NCBI RefSeq assembly: GCF_008802355.1
Contig: NZ_VZRA01000001.1
Location: forward strand, 194,980 to 258,979
Direction: 5' to 3'
Length of the DNA: 64,000 bases
Source: Oryzomonas sagensis
GTDB taxonomy: Bacteria; Desulfobacterota; Desulfuromonadia; Geobacterales; Pseudopelobacteraceae
Below the pieces are notes generated by a model. It had not been told where the DNA came from and did not search any database. It saw nothing but the letters and a program-made list of their open reading frames with translations. Within the stretch, counting starts at the first letter, position 1. Each line of letters opens with the position of its first letter. Position numbers and translations under genes: made by a program. Shown in pieces: positions 7,074 through 14,519 of this stretch.

Positions 7074-8651
7074 TCAACCCCGCCCGACATACTCCCGCAG
7101 GCTGGTAATCATGGACGAATCAGGCGTCGGATCGATGTGCGGGATCTTGGTCTGCCCCCCCAACTTACCCCGCACCATCCTGGACCACTCGTAGATCGTC
7201 CCCTCCCCCGCCGTCACCACCTGGGGCGGATTGATGCGTCCCTGGCTGCGGAAGGTGGCATAATCCGCGTTCATGCCGCACAGGGCGGCATCCAGCAGGT
7301 GGGCGGCCTGTTCCCAGTTTCCCTCATCCGTCGTGGCCAGGACCCACACATGCCGTCGGGCCTGCACGTCGGCACCTACCATGAACTCCCGCACGCTCCA
7401 GCTTCCGAAGGCGTTCAGCTCCGCAATGACCCGTTCCACCTCCCCTTGGGTCACCTTTTCCTCCAGCTTGTCCAGAAAACGGTCTCGGCCGGTGAACTCG
7501 ATGAAGTGCGGGGCAAGGGAGGTAAACCGGATGGTGTCGCCGATGTGGTAGCGCCACAGCCCGGAGCAGGTGCTGAGGATCACGGCGTAACGCTGGCCCG
7601 TCTGTACCTCTTCCAGCGGGATCGCCGCGGCGTCCCGCGCCGGCCGCCCCTGTTCGTCCAGATCGTCGAAGCGCACGAACTCGAAGAACGCCCCGTAAAA
7701 GGGGGTCAGGCGCATCTGCGCGTCTCCCTGCCGCTGGAACGCCATGAAGGCCTCGGAGGAGGGGAGCAATTCCAGCAGGTTGGGGAGCCGGTCGTGGAAC
7801 AGCGCCTCGAATTCACTGCGATAGGGCTTGATGCTGGTGCCGCCGTGGATGATCAGCTCCAGGTGGGGCAGCAGCTCGGTCAGCGGCCTCCCCCCCATCT
7901 CGGCGCAGCGCTTCAGGAGCAGGAGAATCCAGGGGGGCACGCCGGAGATGACCCGAATCTCCGGGTCGCCCAGCAGCAGTTCGGCCATGGCCTGGAGCTT
8001 CTCCTCCCAGGGGAGGGCCGACACAGGGGCCTGGGGCTCCACGAAGGGGTCGAGCCAGCGGGGCCGGAAACGGAGCGTGAGGGCGCTCATGTCGCCGGAA
8101 CAGATACCTCCCCCCATATCGTTCAGTTCCGTGGAGCCGGACATGTAGAGGATCTTGCCGGAGCCGATGCGCGATGCCCTTTGGGTGGCCAGATAGCAGG
8201 CGATCATGTCCGTGGCAGCCCGGCGGTTTTCCTGGAACATCCGGTCGGAAAAGGGGATGTACTTGGTCGGAGCTGTGGTGCCGGAGGTTTCGCAAAACAT
8301 GCGCACCCTGCCGGGCCAGGTGACGTCATCCAGGCAAATCCGTTTTCTGCCGTCAATGCCGGTGCGGCAGCCGGCCTGGAAATAGTCGTTCCAGAAATCC
8401 TGGTAGGTACGGATCGGCACCAACTGCCGGAACCGCGCATAGGCTTGATCATAGGGGAGACGCGCCAGGACCGGGAAGTCGTGGTCGCGGCCGAAGCGGG
8501 TCCCGGCCGCCGTGCCGACGAGTTGCTGGAAGATGTCCCGCTGGGCTGCGAGCGGGTCGCGCTGGTGGAAGCGCCGGGCCCTAAAGGCGGCCGTCTGTCT
8601 GATGAGCCCCTGCACGGGGCCTGTCCGCAATGCCTGCCTGAGAAGGGCCAT
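7074..8651 (-). CDS. GH3-family acyl-acid amido synthetase-like protein
   Basis: A 525-residue adenylate-forming enzyme of the GH3 family, best known in plants for conjugating amino acids to auxin or jasmonate. The nucleotide-binding loop is present (TSGTTAPTKYIPFS near residue 125), as is the later CSGLWRYHIGDTIRFTS core, which matches GH3 proteins rather than acyl-CoA ligases. Substrates of bacterial GH3 proteins are largely unknown. The ATG at 8651 lies only three bases after the stop of the upstream hydrolase gene, so the two form an operon and may act in one pathway. Confidence 0.88.
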   Translation of the reverse strand: MALLRQALRTGPVQGLIRQTAAFRARRFHQRDPLAAQRDIFQQLVGTAAGTRFGRDHDFPVLARLPYDQAYARFRQLVPIRTYQDFWNDYFQAGCRTGIDGRKRICLDDVTWPGRVRMFCETSGTTAPTKYIPFSDRMFQENRRAATDMIACYLATQRASRIGSGKILYMSGSTELNDMGGGICSGDMSALTLRFRPRWLDPFVEPQAPVSALPWEEKLQAMAELLLGDPEIRVISGVPPWILLLLKRCAEMGGRPLTELLPHLELIIHGGTSIKPYRSEFEALFHDRLPNLLELLPSSEAFMAFQRQGDAQMRLTPFYGAFFEFVRFDDLDEQGRPARDAAAIPLEEVQTGQRYAVILSTCSGLWRYHIGDTIRFTSLAPHFIEFTGRDRFLDKLEEKVTQGEVERVIAELNAFGSWSVREFMVGADVQARRHVWVLATTDEGNWEQAAHLLDAALCGMNADYATFRSQGRINPPQVVTAGEGTIYEWSRMVRGKLGGQTKIPHIDPTPDSSMITSLREYVGRG

Positions 8652-8654
8652 GGA

Positions 8655-9734
8655 TCAGACCGCCATCTGGAGCAGGGGTGCCGAAAGTCTGCTGTACCAG
8701 CTTTCCAGCAGGGGGTTGTAGGCGTCGTGGTGGAAGATCATGGAGGCGTGGGGCACGCTGTCCTCTTCATTCTTTGATATGACCTTCTTCACCCGGCAGT
8801 TGGGAAACAGCTTGGTGTAGCGGCTCGAATCGGCGAAGAGCTCCAGGGTCGGCGACAGCGGCACAAGGATATCCCCCTCGTTCTCCGCCAAGAGCGTCAG
8901 CACCGGCCCGGCGAAGACCGAGCCGTCAAACTCGGGGAATTGAAGCTCCCGTAGCGCCTTGACCCGCTCGTACCCTCCCAGGGCCGAGGTATGGGCCAGG
9001 ACGTCCATGATCTTGCGGCGGATGGCCAGGTGCTTGCTGCTCAACACCCGGTTTTCGGCCCCGGCTGCGAACAGTGCCTGAAAGCAGCGCCGGGAGCGCT
9101 CCACCTGCTTCTCCAACTCGTCCCGCTTGGCCGGGTCGGCGGTGATGATCTTCTGCAGGCTGCTCTCCAGGAACCGGATGCCGTCCCGCTTCTCCCCCTT
9201 GGGGCGGATCAGGTCGTCGGTGCAGATCACCGGGCTGATCAGGAGCAGGCCGCGAATCTTCTCGTGAATCTGTTCGTCGGCCTGCCGGAGAAAATCCACC
9301 AGCAGGCCGGAACCGAAGCTGACGCTCATGATCAGCGGCTTGGTGCCCCCGGTGTGGATATCGTCGATCAGGTCGGACAGTTGTGCGGAAAACATCTCTG
9401 CCGAGAAGCCGTTACGGGGATAGTTGAAATAATAGATACTGCCGTACCGGCGCAGCAGCGGACGCTGGAACTCTATCGTTTCCGTGGCGTCCGGCACGAA
9501 ACCCGCGACCACGATGGTCGGCAGGGAACCGCCCCCCTTTTCCCGGAACAGTTGGCAGCGGACGCTGTGCATGCTGTGGATTTTCTTCATCTGGCTGAAC
9601 TCGCGGCGCCGGTCCCGCGGTGCGTAGGGTTTGATGGCCATGGAGCGCATGAGGCCGTGGGCCATGGTTGCTGCCGAAACAAGTACGGGGTGGGCCTCTT
9701 TCGCTGGGCCGCTCTTTAACGAAACGGACTTCAT
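8655..9734 (-). CDS. Alpha/beta-hydrolase-fold protein paired with GH3 enzyme
   Basis: The 359-residue product has the features of an alpha/beta hydrolase: a strand and oxyanion region TIVVAGFVPD near residue 72 and a nucleophile-elbow-like segment Ser-Val-Ser-Phe-Gly, where the first Gly of GxSxG is Ser. A late His (VPHASMIFHHDAYN) could complete the triad. No signal peptide is evident. The gene starts upstream of, and is tightly coupled to, the GH3-family gene. A hydrolase that reverses or supplies the GH3 reaction is one possibility, inferred from pairing only. Confidence 0.65.
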   Translation of the reverse strand: MKSVSLKSGPAKEAHPVLVSAATMAHGLMRSMAIKPYAPRDRRREFSQMKKIHSMHSVRCQLFREKGGGSLPTIVVAGFVPDATETIEFQRPLLRRYGSIYYFNYPRNGFSAEMFSAQLSDLIDDIHTGGTKPLIMSVSFGSGLLVDFLRQADEQIHEKIRGLLLISPVICTDDLIRPKGEKRDGIRFLESSLQKIITADPAKRDELEKQVERSRRCFQALFAAGAENRVLSSKHLAIRRKIMDVLAHTSALGGYERVKALRELQFPEFDGSVFAGPVLTLLAENEGDILVPLSPTLELFADSSRYTKLFPNCRVKKVISKNEEDSVPHASMIFHHDAYNPLLESWYSRLSAPLLQMAV

Positions 9735-9838
9735 GTCACCTCCTGATCTTCGTGGTTACTTCCGTCAGTAAAGCATGGCAACGTTACACGTGGGAGGCGA
9801 ATGGGAAACAGTTGGTGGAGGATTTGTTGCGATCATGA

Positions 9839-9871
9839 AAAAAGCGCCGGGACCATGACTTCGATCCCGGC
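9839..9871 (-). terminator. Intrinsic terminator of the PHP/glycosyltransferase gene
   Basis: GCCGGGA (9846-9852) pairs with TCCCGGC (9865-9871), and on the minus strand the stem is followed by a run of six T. It lies 47 bases beyond the stop codon at 9918. Confidence 0.75.
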
Positions 9872-9917
9872 ATAACATGGGGGGAACTGCTGGTGCAACA
9901 CTGGTCCGCCGGGCTGG

Positions 9918-12314
9918 TCAGGCCGCCCGGCCGCACTGGAGGATGGTACTGTAGGCGTCGTCGCTGGCGGGGGCCCTGAGCAGGGCGAAGCTGCGGGCAT
10001 TGTGGCTCATCTCGGCCAGCACCGCCCGGTTGTTGAGGAAATACCTGATAGCGGCGGCCAGTTCCGCCCCGCTGCCGGCGCCGAAGACCATGCCGGTCTC
10101 GCCGTCGGCCATCAGCTCCTTCGGGCCCCCGGCATCGGAGACGATCACCGGCAACCCGGAGGACTGGGCCTCCAGGACCACATTGCCGAAGGTATCGGTG
10201 GCGCTGGGGAAGACGAACAGGTCGGCCGAGGCGTACCCATTCTGTAATTCCTCTCCCCCCAGGTAGCCGGTGAAGAAGGCCGGATACCCTTTCAGGCGCT
10301 CCTCCATCTCCTGGCGATACGGCCCATCGCCGACGACCACCAGGGATGCGTCGAAACCGGAGTCGATCAGTTCGGCGAACGTGTCCGCCAGCAGTTCCAG
10401 CGATTTTTCCCGCGATACCCGCCCCACGTAGAGGAGCCTGATCCCCTCAGGGATGCCCCGTCTGGTCCAAAAATCCGCACTCCGTCTGACCGGCGTGAAC
10501 TGCTCCGTGTCCACCCAGCGCGGCAGCGGTTTCATCTTTTCCTCCGCCAGGCCGCGGGAGAGGAGTTGCTGCCGGGTCCCGTTGGACGGCACCATGACCT
10601 CCTCCATCTGGCTGTAGAACCAGATCATGTAGCTCCAGGCGGCCTGCTCCAGGAATTCGTCGTTGGTCAGGCTGCGCACGTACTGGGGAATGTCGGTGTG
10701 ATAGGTGCCGGCCACCGGGATGTCCATCATGCGGGCGATCAGGAGTCCCAACAGGCCGACGGTTCCCGGGGTGCTGATATGGATGCGGGTGAAGCCCCCC
10801 TGCTCGATGTAATCCATGACGTCCAGGATCGGCGGGAAGGAAAATTTCAATTCGGGGTATTCGGGCAGCACGAAATCACCCACCGATTCGAAGCGCTTGA
10901 CCCCCTCGGGGAGCGGAGCGTCGGCATTCCCGGCGGTGATCACCGTCAACTCCACCCCTCGGTTTCTGGCGGTCTGGATCAGGCGGTGGATGGTGATGGC
11001 CACCCCGTTGATCTCGTCCAGGGTATCGGTGAACAGGGCGATCTTCTCTCCGCCATCGTCGCCGGCATCGGGAAAGGTCTCCTTGAGGCCGCGCATGATG
11101 TCCTTGCCCTTGTGCTGGTGGTGGAAGGCCAGGTAGTAGGGGGTCACCAGCAGGTGCACCAAGCCGATGGTGGACAGCGTGGTGACGTAATCGAAGAACC
11201 CGGCGGAGAGCGGCAGCGACATCAGGCGATTGGTGTAGATGTAGATCATCCGGTTGGCCAGATAGCTGGTCACGGCGAAGATGGTGCGGTTCTGGTCGGC
11301 CCCCTTGAGCGTGGCCAGGAAGACGCTGTCGTTGAGCAGCACCCGTGCCTCCCGGTCCAGGACCTCCTCGAAACTGCGGCTCCGGTGGCTCCGGGACTCG
11401 GGGATGTTCTTCAGGATGAACAGCCGGATCTTTTCCACGAACGATTCCCGGGCCGAACCCACATTGAAGAAGCGGTTCAAGAGGGCGCTGATAAAGGGGG
11501 TCGAACTGCGGCCGCGGTCGCCGAAGCGCTCCCGGTAGAAGCTGTGGGCGATGCCGTACATGCTGTGGGCCATGGTCAGCGGGCCGCCGCTCTCCCCCTC
11601 GGGACGGCTCCGCCCCGCTTTTACAGCCTCGATGAAGCTGTCCACGCTGTCGGCGCCCTCTGCGGCCGTGTGGGCCCGGCTGATGAACAGGCCGCCGTGG
11701 TCGTCCGAGCCCCCCACCATCCCCTTGATCCATGGCGTGGCGCCGTAGGGGCGGATATCGTGCCGGTTGGCGAGCCGCTCCAGGGTTTCCCGGTCGAGGC
11801 TGGTGACGATCTGTTCGGTAAAGGCGTTAAAACGACGCGCCCGACAGCCGTTTCTGACCTCGAAGGTGGAGAAGAGCACCAGGGACTTCTCGATGATGGC
11901 GGTGGTCAGCTTGTCGTTCTGCGCGTAGAGCGGATGGGCCAGGAAGTGGGCGACCCCCTCCCTTTGGAGGTAGGCCACCATCTCGTAGATATTCCTGCGC
12001 AGTTCCATGATCTGGCGGAACTGGGCCTCGGTGATGTGCAGCACCACCACGTGGACCTTGCAGCCGGTCTCCGGGAAGTAGGCGGTGATCTCGGAGCTGA
12101 CGAACGCACCGGGCAGGTGGGCGATCTCCAGGGCGCCGTTGATGCTGTTGTGATCGCTGATGGTGACGAAATCCATCCCCCGGCTCCGGGCGGTCTGGTA
12201 GAGATACTCGGGCGAGGTGTAGCTTTCGGGGCAGTTGAACTTGCGCATGGCCCAGTAGGTAGGCTTGTTGGAGTGACTCGAATGGACGTGCAGGTCCGCT
12301 TTGTAGGTTCTCAT
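9918..12314 (-). CDS. PHP metal-dependent phosphoesterase fused to GT4 glycosyltransferase
   Basis: A 798-residue two-domain protein. Residues 1-230 form a PHP-type domain with the His-x-His metal site (DLHVHSSHS, His9/His11), TISDHNSI, FLAHPLYA and GGSDDHGG. From about residue 420 there is a GT-B glycosyltransferase of family GT4: acceptor-side segment FTDTLDEINGVAITIH, GTYHTDIPQYV, and donor-side GRVSREKSLELLADTF and FPSATDTFGNVVLEAQSSGLP. The second half resembles alpha-mannosyltransferases acting on lipid acceptors. The middle (about 250-420) is unassigned. No signal peptide, so cytoplasmic or membrane-peripheral. Fusion of both activities suggests removal of a phosphate and glycosylation on the same lipid or sugar; this is inference. 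Confidence 0.88.
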   Translation of the reverse strand: MRTYKADLHVHSSHSNKPTYWAMRKFNCPESYTSPEYLYQTARSRGMDFVTISDHNSINGALEIAHLPGAFVSSEITAYFPETGCKVHVVVLHITEAQFRQIMELRRNIYEMVAYLQREGVAHFLAHPLYAQNDKLTTAIIEKSLVLFSTFEVRNGCRARRFNAFTEQIVTSLDRETLERLANRHDIRPYGATPWIKGMVGGSDDHGGLFISRAHTAAEGADSVDSFIEAVKAGRSRPEGESGGPLTMAHSMYGIAHSFYRERFGDRGRSSTPFISALLNRFFNVGSARESFVEKIRLFILKNIPESRSHRSRSFEEVLDREARVLLNDSVFLATLKGADQNRTIFAVTSYLANRMIYIYTNRLMSLPLSAGFFDYVTTLSTIGLVHLLVTPYYLAFHHQHKGKDIMRGLKETFPDAGDDGGEKIALFTDTLDEINGVAITIHRLIQTARNRGVELTVITAGNADAPLPEGVKRFESVGDFVLPEYPELKFSFPPILDVMDYIEQGGFTRIHISTPGTVGLLGLLIARMMDIPVAGTYHTDIPQYVRSLTNDEFLEQAAWSYMIWFYSQMEEVMVPSNGTRQQLLSRGLAEEKMKPLPRWVDTEQFTPVRRSADFWTRRGIPEGIRLLYVGRVSREKSLELLADTFAELIDSGFDASLVVVGDGPYRQEMEERLKGYPAFFTGYLGGEELQNGYASADLFVFPSATDTFGNVVLEAQSSGLPVIVSDAGGPKELMADGETGMVFGAGSGAELAAAIRYFLNNRAVLAEMSHNARSFALLRAPASDDAYSTILQCGRAA

Positions 12315-12429
12315 GGTTCGCGATCCTAGCAGGCAATGATTACAAACATGTGAAGGCTCTGCAATAAGTATGTTGCCGTTCAGGGGGTGGTACGGCAGGG
12401 ACCTTTTCTCAGTGCCGTGTTTTTTGTCC

Positions 12430-12458
12430 TTGACAGCCAGAATACCGGCCGGTATATT
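12430..12458 (+). promoter_or_regulatory. Sigma70-type promoter with embedded palindrome
   Basis: TTGACA (12430-12435), a 17-base spacer, and TATATT (12453-12458) give an almost consensus promoter. The 14-base perfect palindrome ATACCGGCCGGTAT (12442-12455) overlaps the spacer and the -10 box, a classic repressor position. The regulator is unknown. Confidence 0.65.
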
Positions 12459-12530
12459 GATTTAAGTTTTCAATATCATAAACAAGATGACCAGCGGCAC
12501 CAACTACCCATACCAGAGGAAGCGGCAGAC

Positions 12531-12719
12531 ATGACCCATCACATCGACAGGCCGGCATACACGACTGTCCGAACGTATGACGGCCGTTGTTGTCCACCGG
12601 GCGCGCCGGCCACGGGAATGCCTCGACAGCGAACGGCCACCGGCGGCGGGGTGTTCTCCGCCATCGCAGCCAACGACTTCCGCAGCCCCCATCTCACCGA
12701 CGTAAATCAGAACCGTTAA
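12531..12719 (+). CDS. Possible 62-residue small protein
   Basis: The frame starts at ATG 12531 with GAGGAAGCGG upstream and lies 72 bases downstream of a strong promoter. The product has a Cys-Cys-Pro-Pro motif (DGRCCPPGAP), no membrane segment and no family I recognise. Codon usage is less biased than in neighbouring genes, so it could equally be a non-coding leader or a decayed gene. Confidence 0.25.
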   Translation: MTHHIDRPAYTTVRTYDGRCCPPGAPATGMPRQRTATGGGVFSAIAANDFRSPHLTDVNQNR

Positions 12720-12771
12720 GCGTACCATGTGCACCATGAAGGGCATAGCTGTCCTTTTTTGCCACATTGTT

Positions 12772-12790
12772 GATAATGACTATCAATATC
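12772..12790 (+). promoter_or_regulatory. Fur box of the feo operon
   Basis: GATAATGACTATCAATATC matches the classical Fur consensus (GATAATGATAATCATTATC) at 16 of 19 positions. It lies 22 bases before the first gene of the iron operon and overlaps a plausible -10 (TATCAA, with TTGCCA 16 bases upstream). Iron-replete repression by Fur is expected. Confidence 0.85.
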
Positions 12791-12812
12791 TTATTCCGGG
12801 AAGGAGATAACC

Positions 12813-13124
12813 ATGAGTGTCGTGCTGATCGGCGGGATGGACCGCCTGGAGCCACAGTATCTGCGGGAGGCCGCGAGGGCAGGCGTGGAGTTGAGCGTGT
12901 TCATCACCGCCCAAAACGGCATCGCCGCGAAACTGAAACATGCCGATGCCGTGGTGATCTTCACCAACAAGGTCTCCCACCGGGCGAAAAACGAGGCGAT
13001 GACGGCGGCGCGCGCCAACGACGTTCCGGTTTTCATGCACCACGCCTGCGGGGTCTGCACGCTCCGCGAGTGTTTGAAATGTATGCATATCATCAATCAC
13101 ACAGGGGGAAGGAACGATGTCTGA
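12813..13124 (+). CDS. DUF2325 domain-containing protein
   Basis: A 103-residue soluble protein that begins with a Rossmann-like strand-turn (SVVLIGGMDRLEPQY) typical of DUF2325 and ends with a Cys cluster (Cys-Gly-Val-Cys-x5-Cys-x2-Cys, CGVCTLRECLKC). Its biochemical role is unknown; the Cys cluster could bind iron or a redox metal. The ATG has GGAAGGAG upstream. It is the first gene after the Fur box and overlaps the next gene by eight bases. Confidence 0.85.
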   Translation: MSVVLIGGMDRLEPQYLREAARAGVELSVFITAQNGIAAKLKHADAVVIFTNKVSHRAKNEAMTAARANDVPVFMHHACGVCTLRECLKCMHIINHTGGRNDV

Positions 13125-13971
13125 AACCATCACCACAGGGGAACAGGAGCGTACCGCGGGGAGAATCGTGCGGCGGGGGATCACGGCGGCACTGCTGGCG
13201 GGCATGGTAACCCTGGGAGCGGTCCCGTCCTTTGCCGGGCCGCCGCTTGTCACGGACGACACCGGAACCGTGGAGCCGGGCCATGCCGAGGTGGAGCTGA
13301 ACGGCGGCTACGCCTACGACAAGGAGTCGGACAACGGGATCGCCACGCGCCGCGAGGCCTTCGACGGCGAGATGAAGATCACCACCGGCATCACCAAGGA
13401 TCTGGGGGTGTCCCTGGCAGTGCCCTATCTCTTCAGCGAGCGGGTCAGGGAAGCGGGCCAACTGGCCGGGACCAGCGACGGTTTCGGCGACATGGCCCTC
13501 GAAGTGAAGTACCGCTTCTTCGAGCGCGAGGGTTTGAGCCTTGCCGTCAAACCGACCATCCTGCTGCCGACCGGCAAGTACAGCGCCGGACTCTCGGACG
13601 GCCGTTGGGGCTTCGGCGGCGCGCTCATCGCCACTAAAGAGTTCGCCGAGGGAAAGTATCTGCTCCATGCCAACTTGGGCTATGAGCACCACGGTTTCCG
13701 CACCGACATCCAGAGAGACGAGAACCGCTCAGACCTCTGGTCCGGCTCCCTGGCCGCCGAGGTGCAGGTCATGAAGGGGCTGACGCTGATGACCGACTTC
13801 GGTGTAGCCACGACCCGGGAGAGGTCAACCAGCGAACTGTGCAGCTACGGCCTGGTCGGAGCCCGGTACGAGGTTTCCCCGTTCCTGGATGTGAACGCCG
13901 GCGTCAAGGTCGGGCTCACCAAACCGGAGGATGATCTGGCCCTGCTCTACGGGGTAGTGCTCAAGTTTTAG
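13117..13971 (+). CDS. Outer-membrane beta-barrel protein in the feo operon
   Basis: A 284-residue protein with an N-terminal signal peptide (hydrophobic stretch near residues 20-40 ending SFAGPP) and alternating amphipathic strands ending in Phe (LLYGVVLKF), as in beta-barrels of the 'MetA-pathway of phenol degradation' transporter-like family. It starts inside the DUF2325 gene, indicating translational coupling. Its place in a Fur-controlled feo operon suggests a porin that admits ferrous iron or a ligand; this is inference. Confidence 0.75.
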   Translation: MSETITTGEQERTAGRIVRRGITAALLAGMVTLGAVPSFAGPPLVTDDTGTVEPGHAEVELNGGYAYDKESDNGIATRREAFDGEMKITTGITKDLGVSLAVPYLFSERVREAGQLAGTSDGFGDMALEVKYRFFEREGLSLAVKPTILLPTGKYSAGLSDGRWGFGGALIATKEFAEGKYLLHANLGYEHHGFRTDIQRDENRSDLWSGSLAAEVQVMKGLTLMTDFGVATTRERSTSELCSYGLVGARYEVSPFLDVNAGVKVGLTKPEDDLALLYGVVLKF

Positions 13972-14027
13972 AAGCAGGTAGTCGTCCGCTCCCCTGCGGG
14001 AACGGGCGAGGAAAGGAAGTTGTGCGG

Positions 14028-14285
14028 ATGATGCCATTGGGACTGATGGGCCCCGGGGAACGGGGCGAGATCGCCGAGATCGGACAATGCACACCGGAGT
14101 GCGGCGCATGCCGCTGCAAGGAAGAACGCAAGCCGGGAGACGTGCGGGTGGAAGACATGGGGCTCAGGGTCGGCAAGCAGGTGGAGATGTTGAACAACAG
14201 CAGTAACCTGGTGCTGTTGAAGGTGGACGAATCACGGATTGCCATTGATCGCGGCGTGGCTATGAAAATAACGATACGGAGGTAG
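14028..14285 (+). CDS. feoA: FeoA-domain protein with Cys-rich insertion
   Basis: A small SH3-like FeoA protein that modulates the FeoB GTPase permease. It departs from plain FeoA by the insert QCTPECGACRCKEE (Cys-x3-Cys-x2-Cys-x-Cys) near residues 22-33, which could bind a metal or sense redox state. The ATG at 14028 is preferred because AAAGGAAG lies eight bases upstream; GTG 14022 would be too close. It ends three bases before the second feoA. Confidence 0.88.
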   Translation: MMPLGLMGPGERGEIAEIGQCTPECGACRCKEERKPGDVRVEDMGLRVGKQVEMLNNSSNLVLLKVDESRIAIDRGVAMKITIRR

Positions 14286-14288
14286 GGG

Positions 14289-14519
14289 ATGCATCTGGCG
14301 ATGATGAAACCGGGGCAGCAGGGGAGGATCGTTCACATCGGGACGGCCGTCGGCCCCATAAAGCGGCGGCTGATGGACATGGGGGTACTGGCCGGCGAGC
14401 CGGTCAGGGTGGAAAAGGTGGCCCCTCTGGGGGACCCGATCGAGGTGACCATCAAGGGGTATCATCTCTCGTTGCGCAAGAAGGAGGCGGAAGGGATCGA
14501 AGTGGAGGTGGCGTCATGA
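14289..14519 (+). CDS. feoA: FeoA, ferrous iron transport accessory protein (second copy)
   Basis: A 76-residue SH3-like protein of standard FeoA length with conserved segments IKRRLMDMGVLAGEPVRVEKVAPLGDP and the closing LRKKEAEGIEVE. It probably binds FeoB at the inner membrane and adjusts its activity. Its stop overlaps the feoB start by four bases (ATGA), so the two are translationally coupled. Confidence 0.93.
   Translation: MHLAMMKPGQQGRIVHIGTAVGPIKRRLMDMGVLAGEPVRVEKVAPLGDPIEVTIKGYHLSLRKKEAEGIEVEVAS

Larger units (their letters stand above)
12315..12812. other. Intergenic region between the PHP/GT gene and the feo operon
   Basis: About 500 bases without a confident gene. They contain a strong sigma70-type promoter with an embedded palindrome (12430-12458), one possible 62-codon frame (12531-12719) and the Fur box of the iron operon (12772-12790). 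The first 115 bases, upstream of the PHP/GT start, show nothing I can name. Confidence 0.6.

Noticed and set aside
10566-12329. Plus-strand frame of nearly 590 codons
   Set aside because: Antisense shadow of the PHP/glycosyltransferase gene, with no motifs and a composition rich in Gly, Val, Asp and His.
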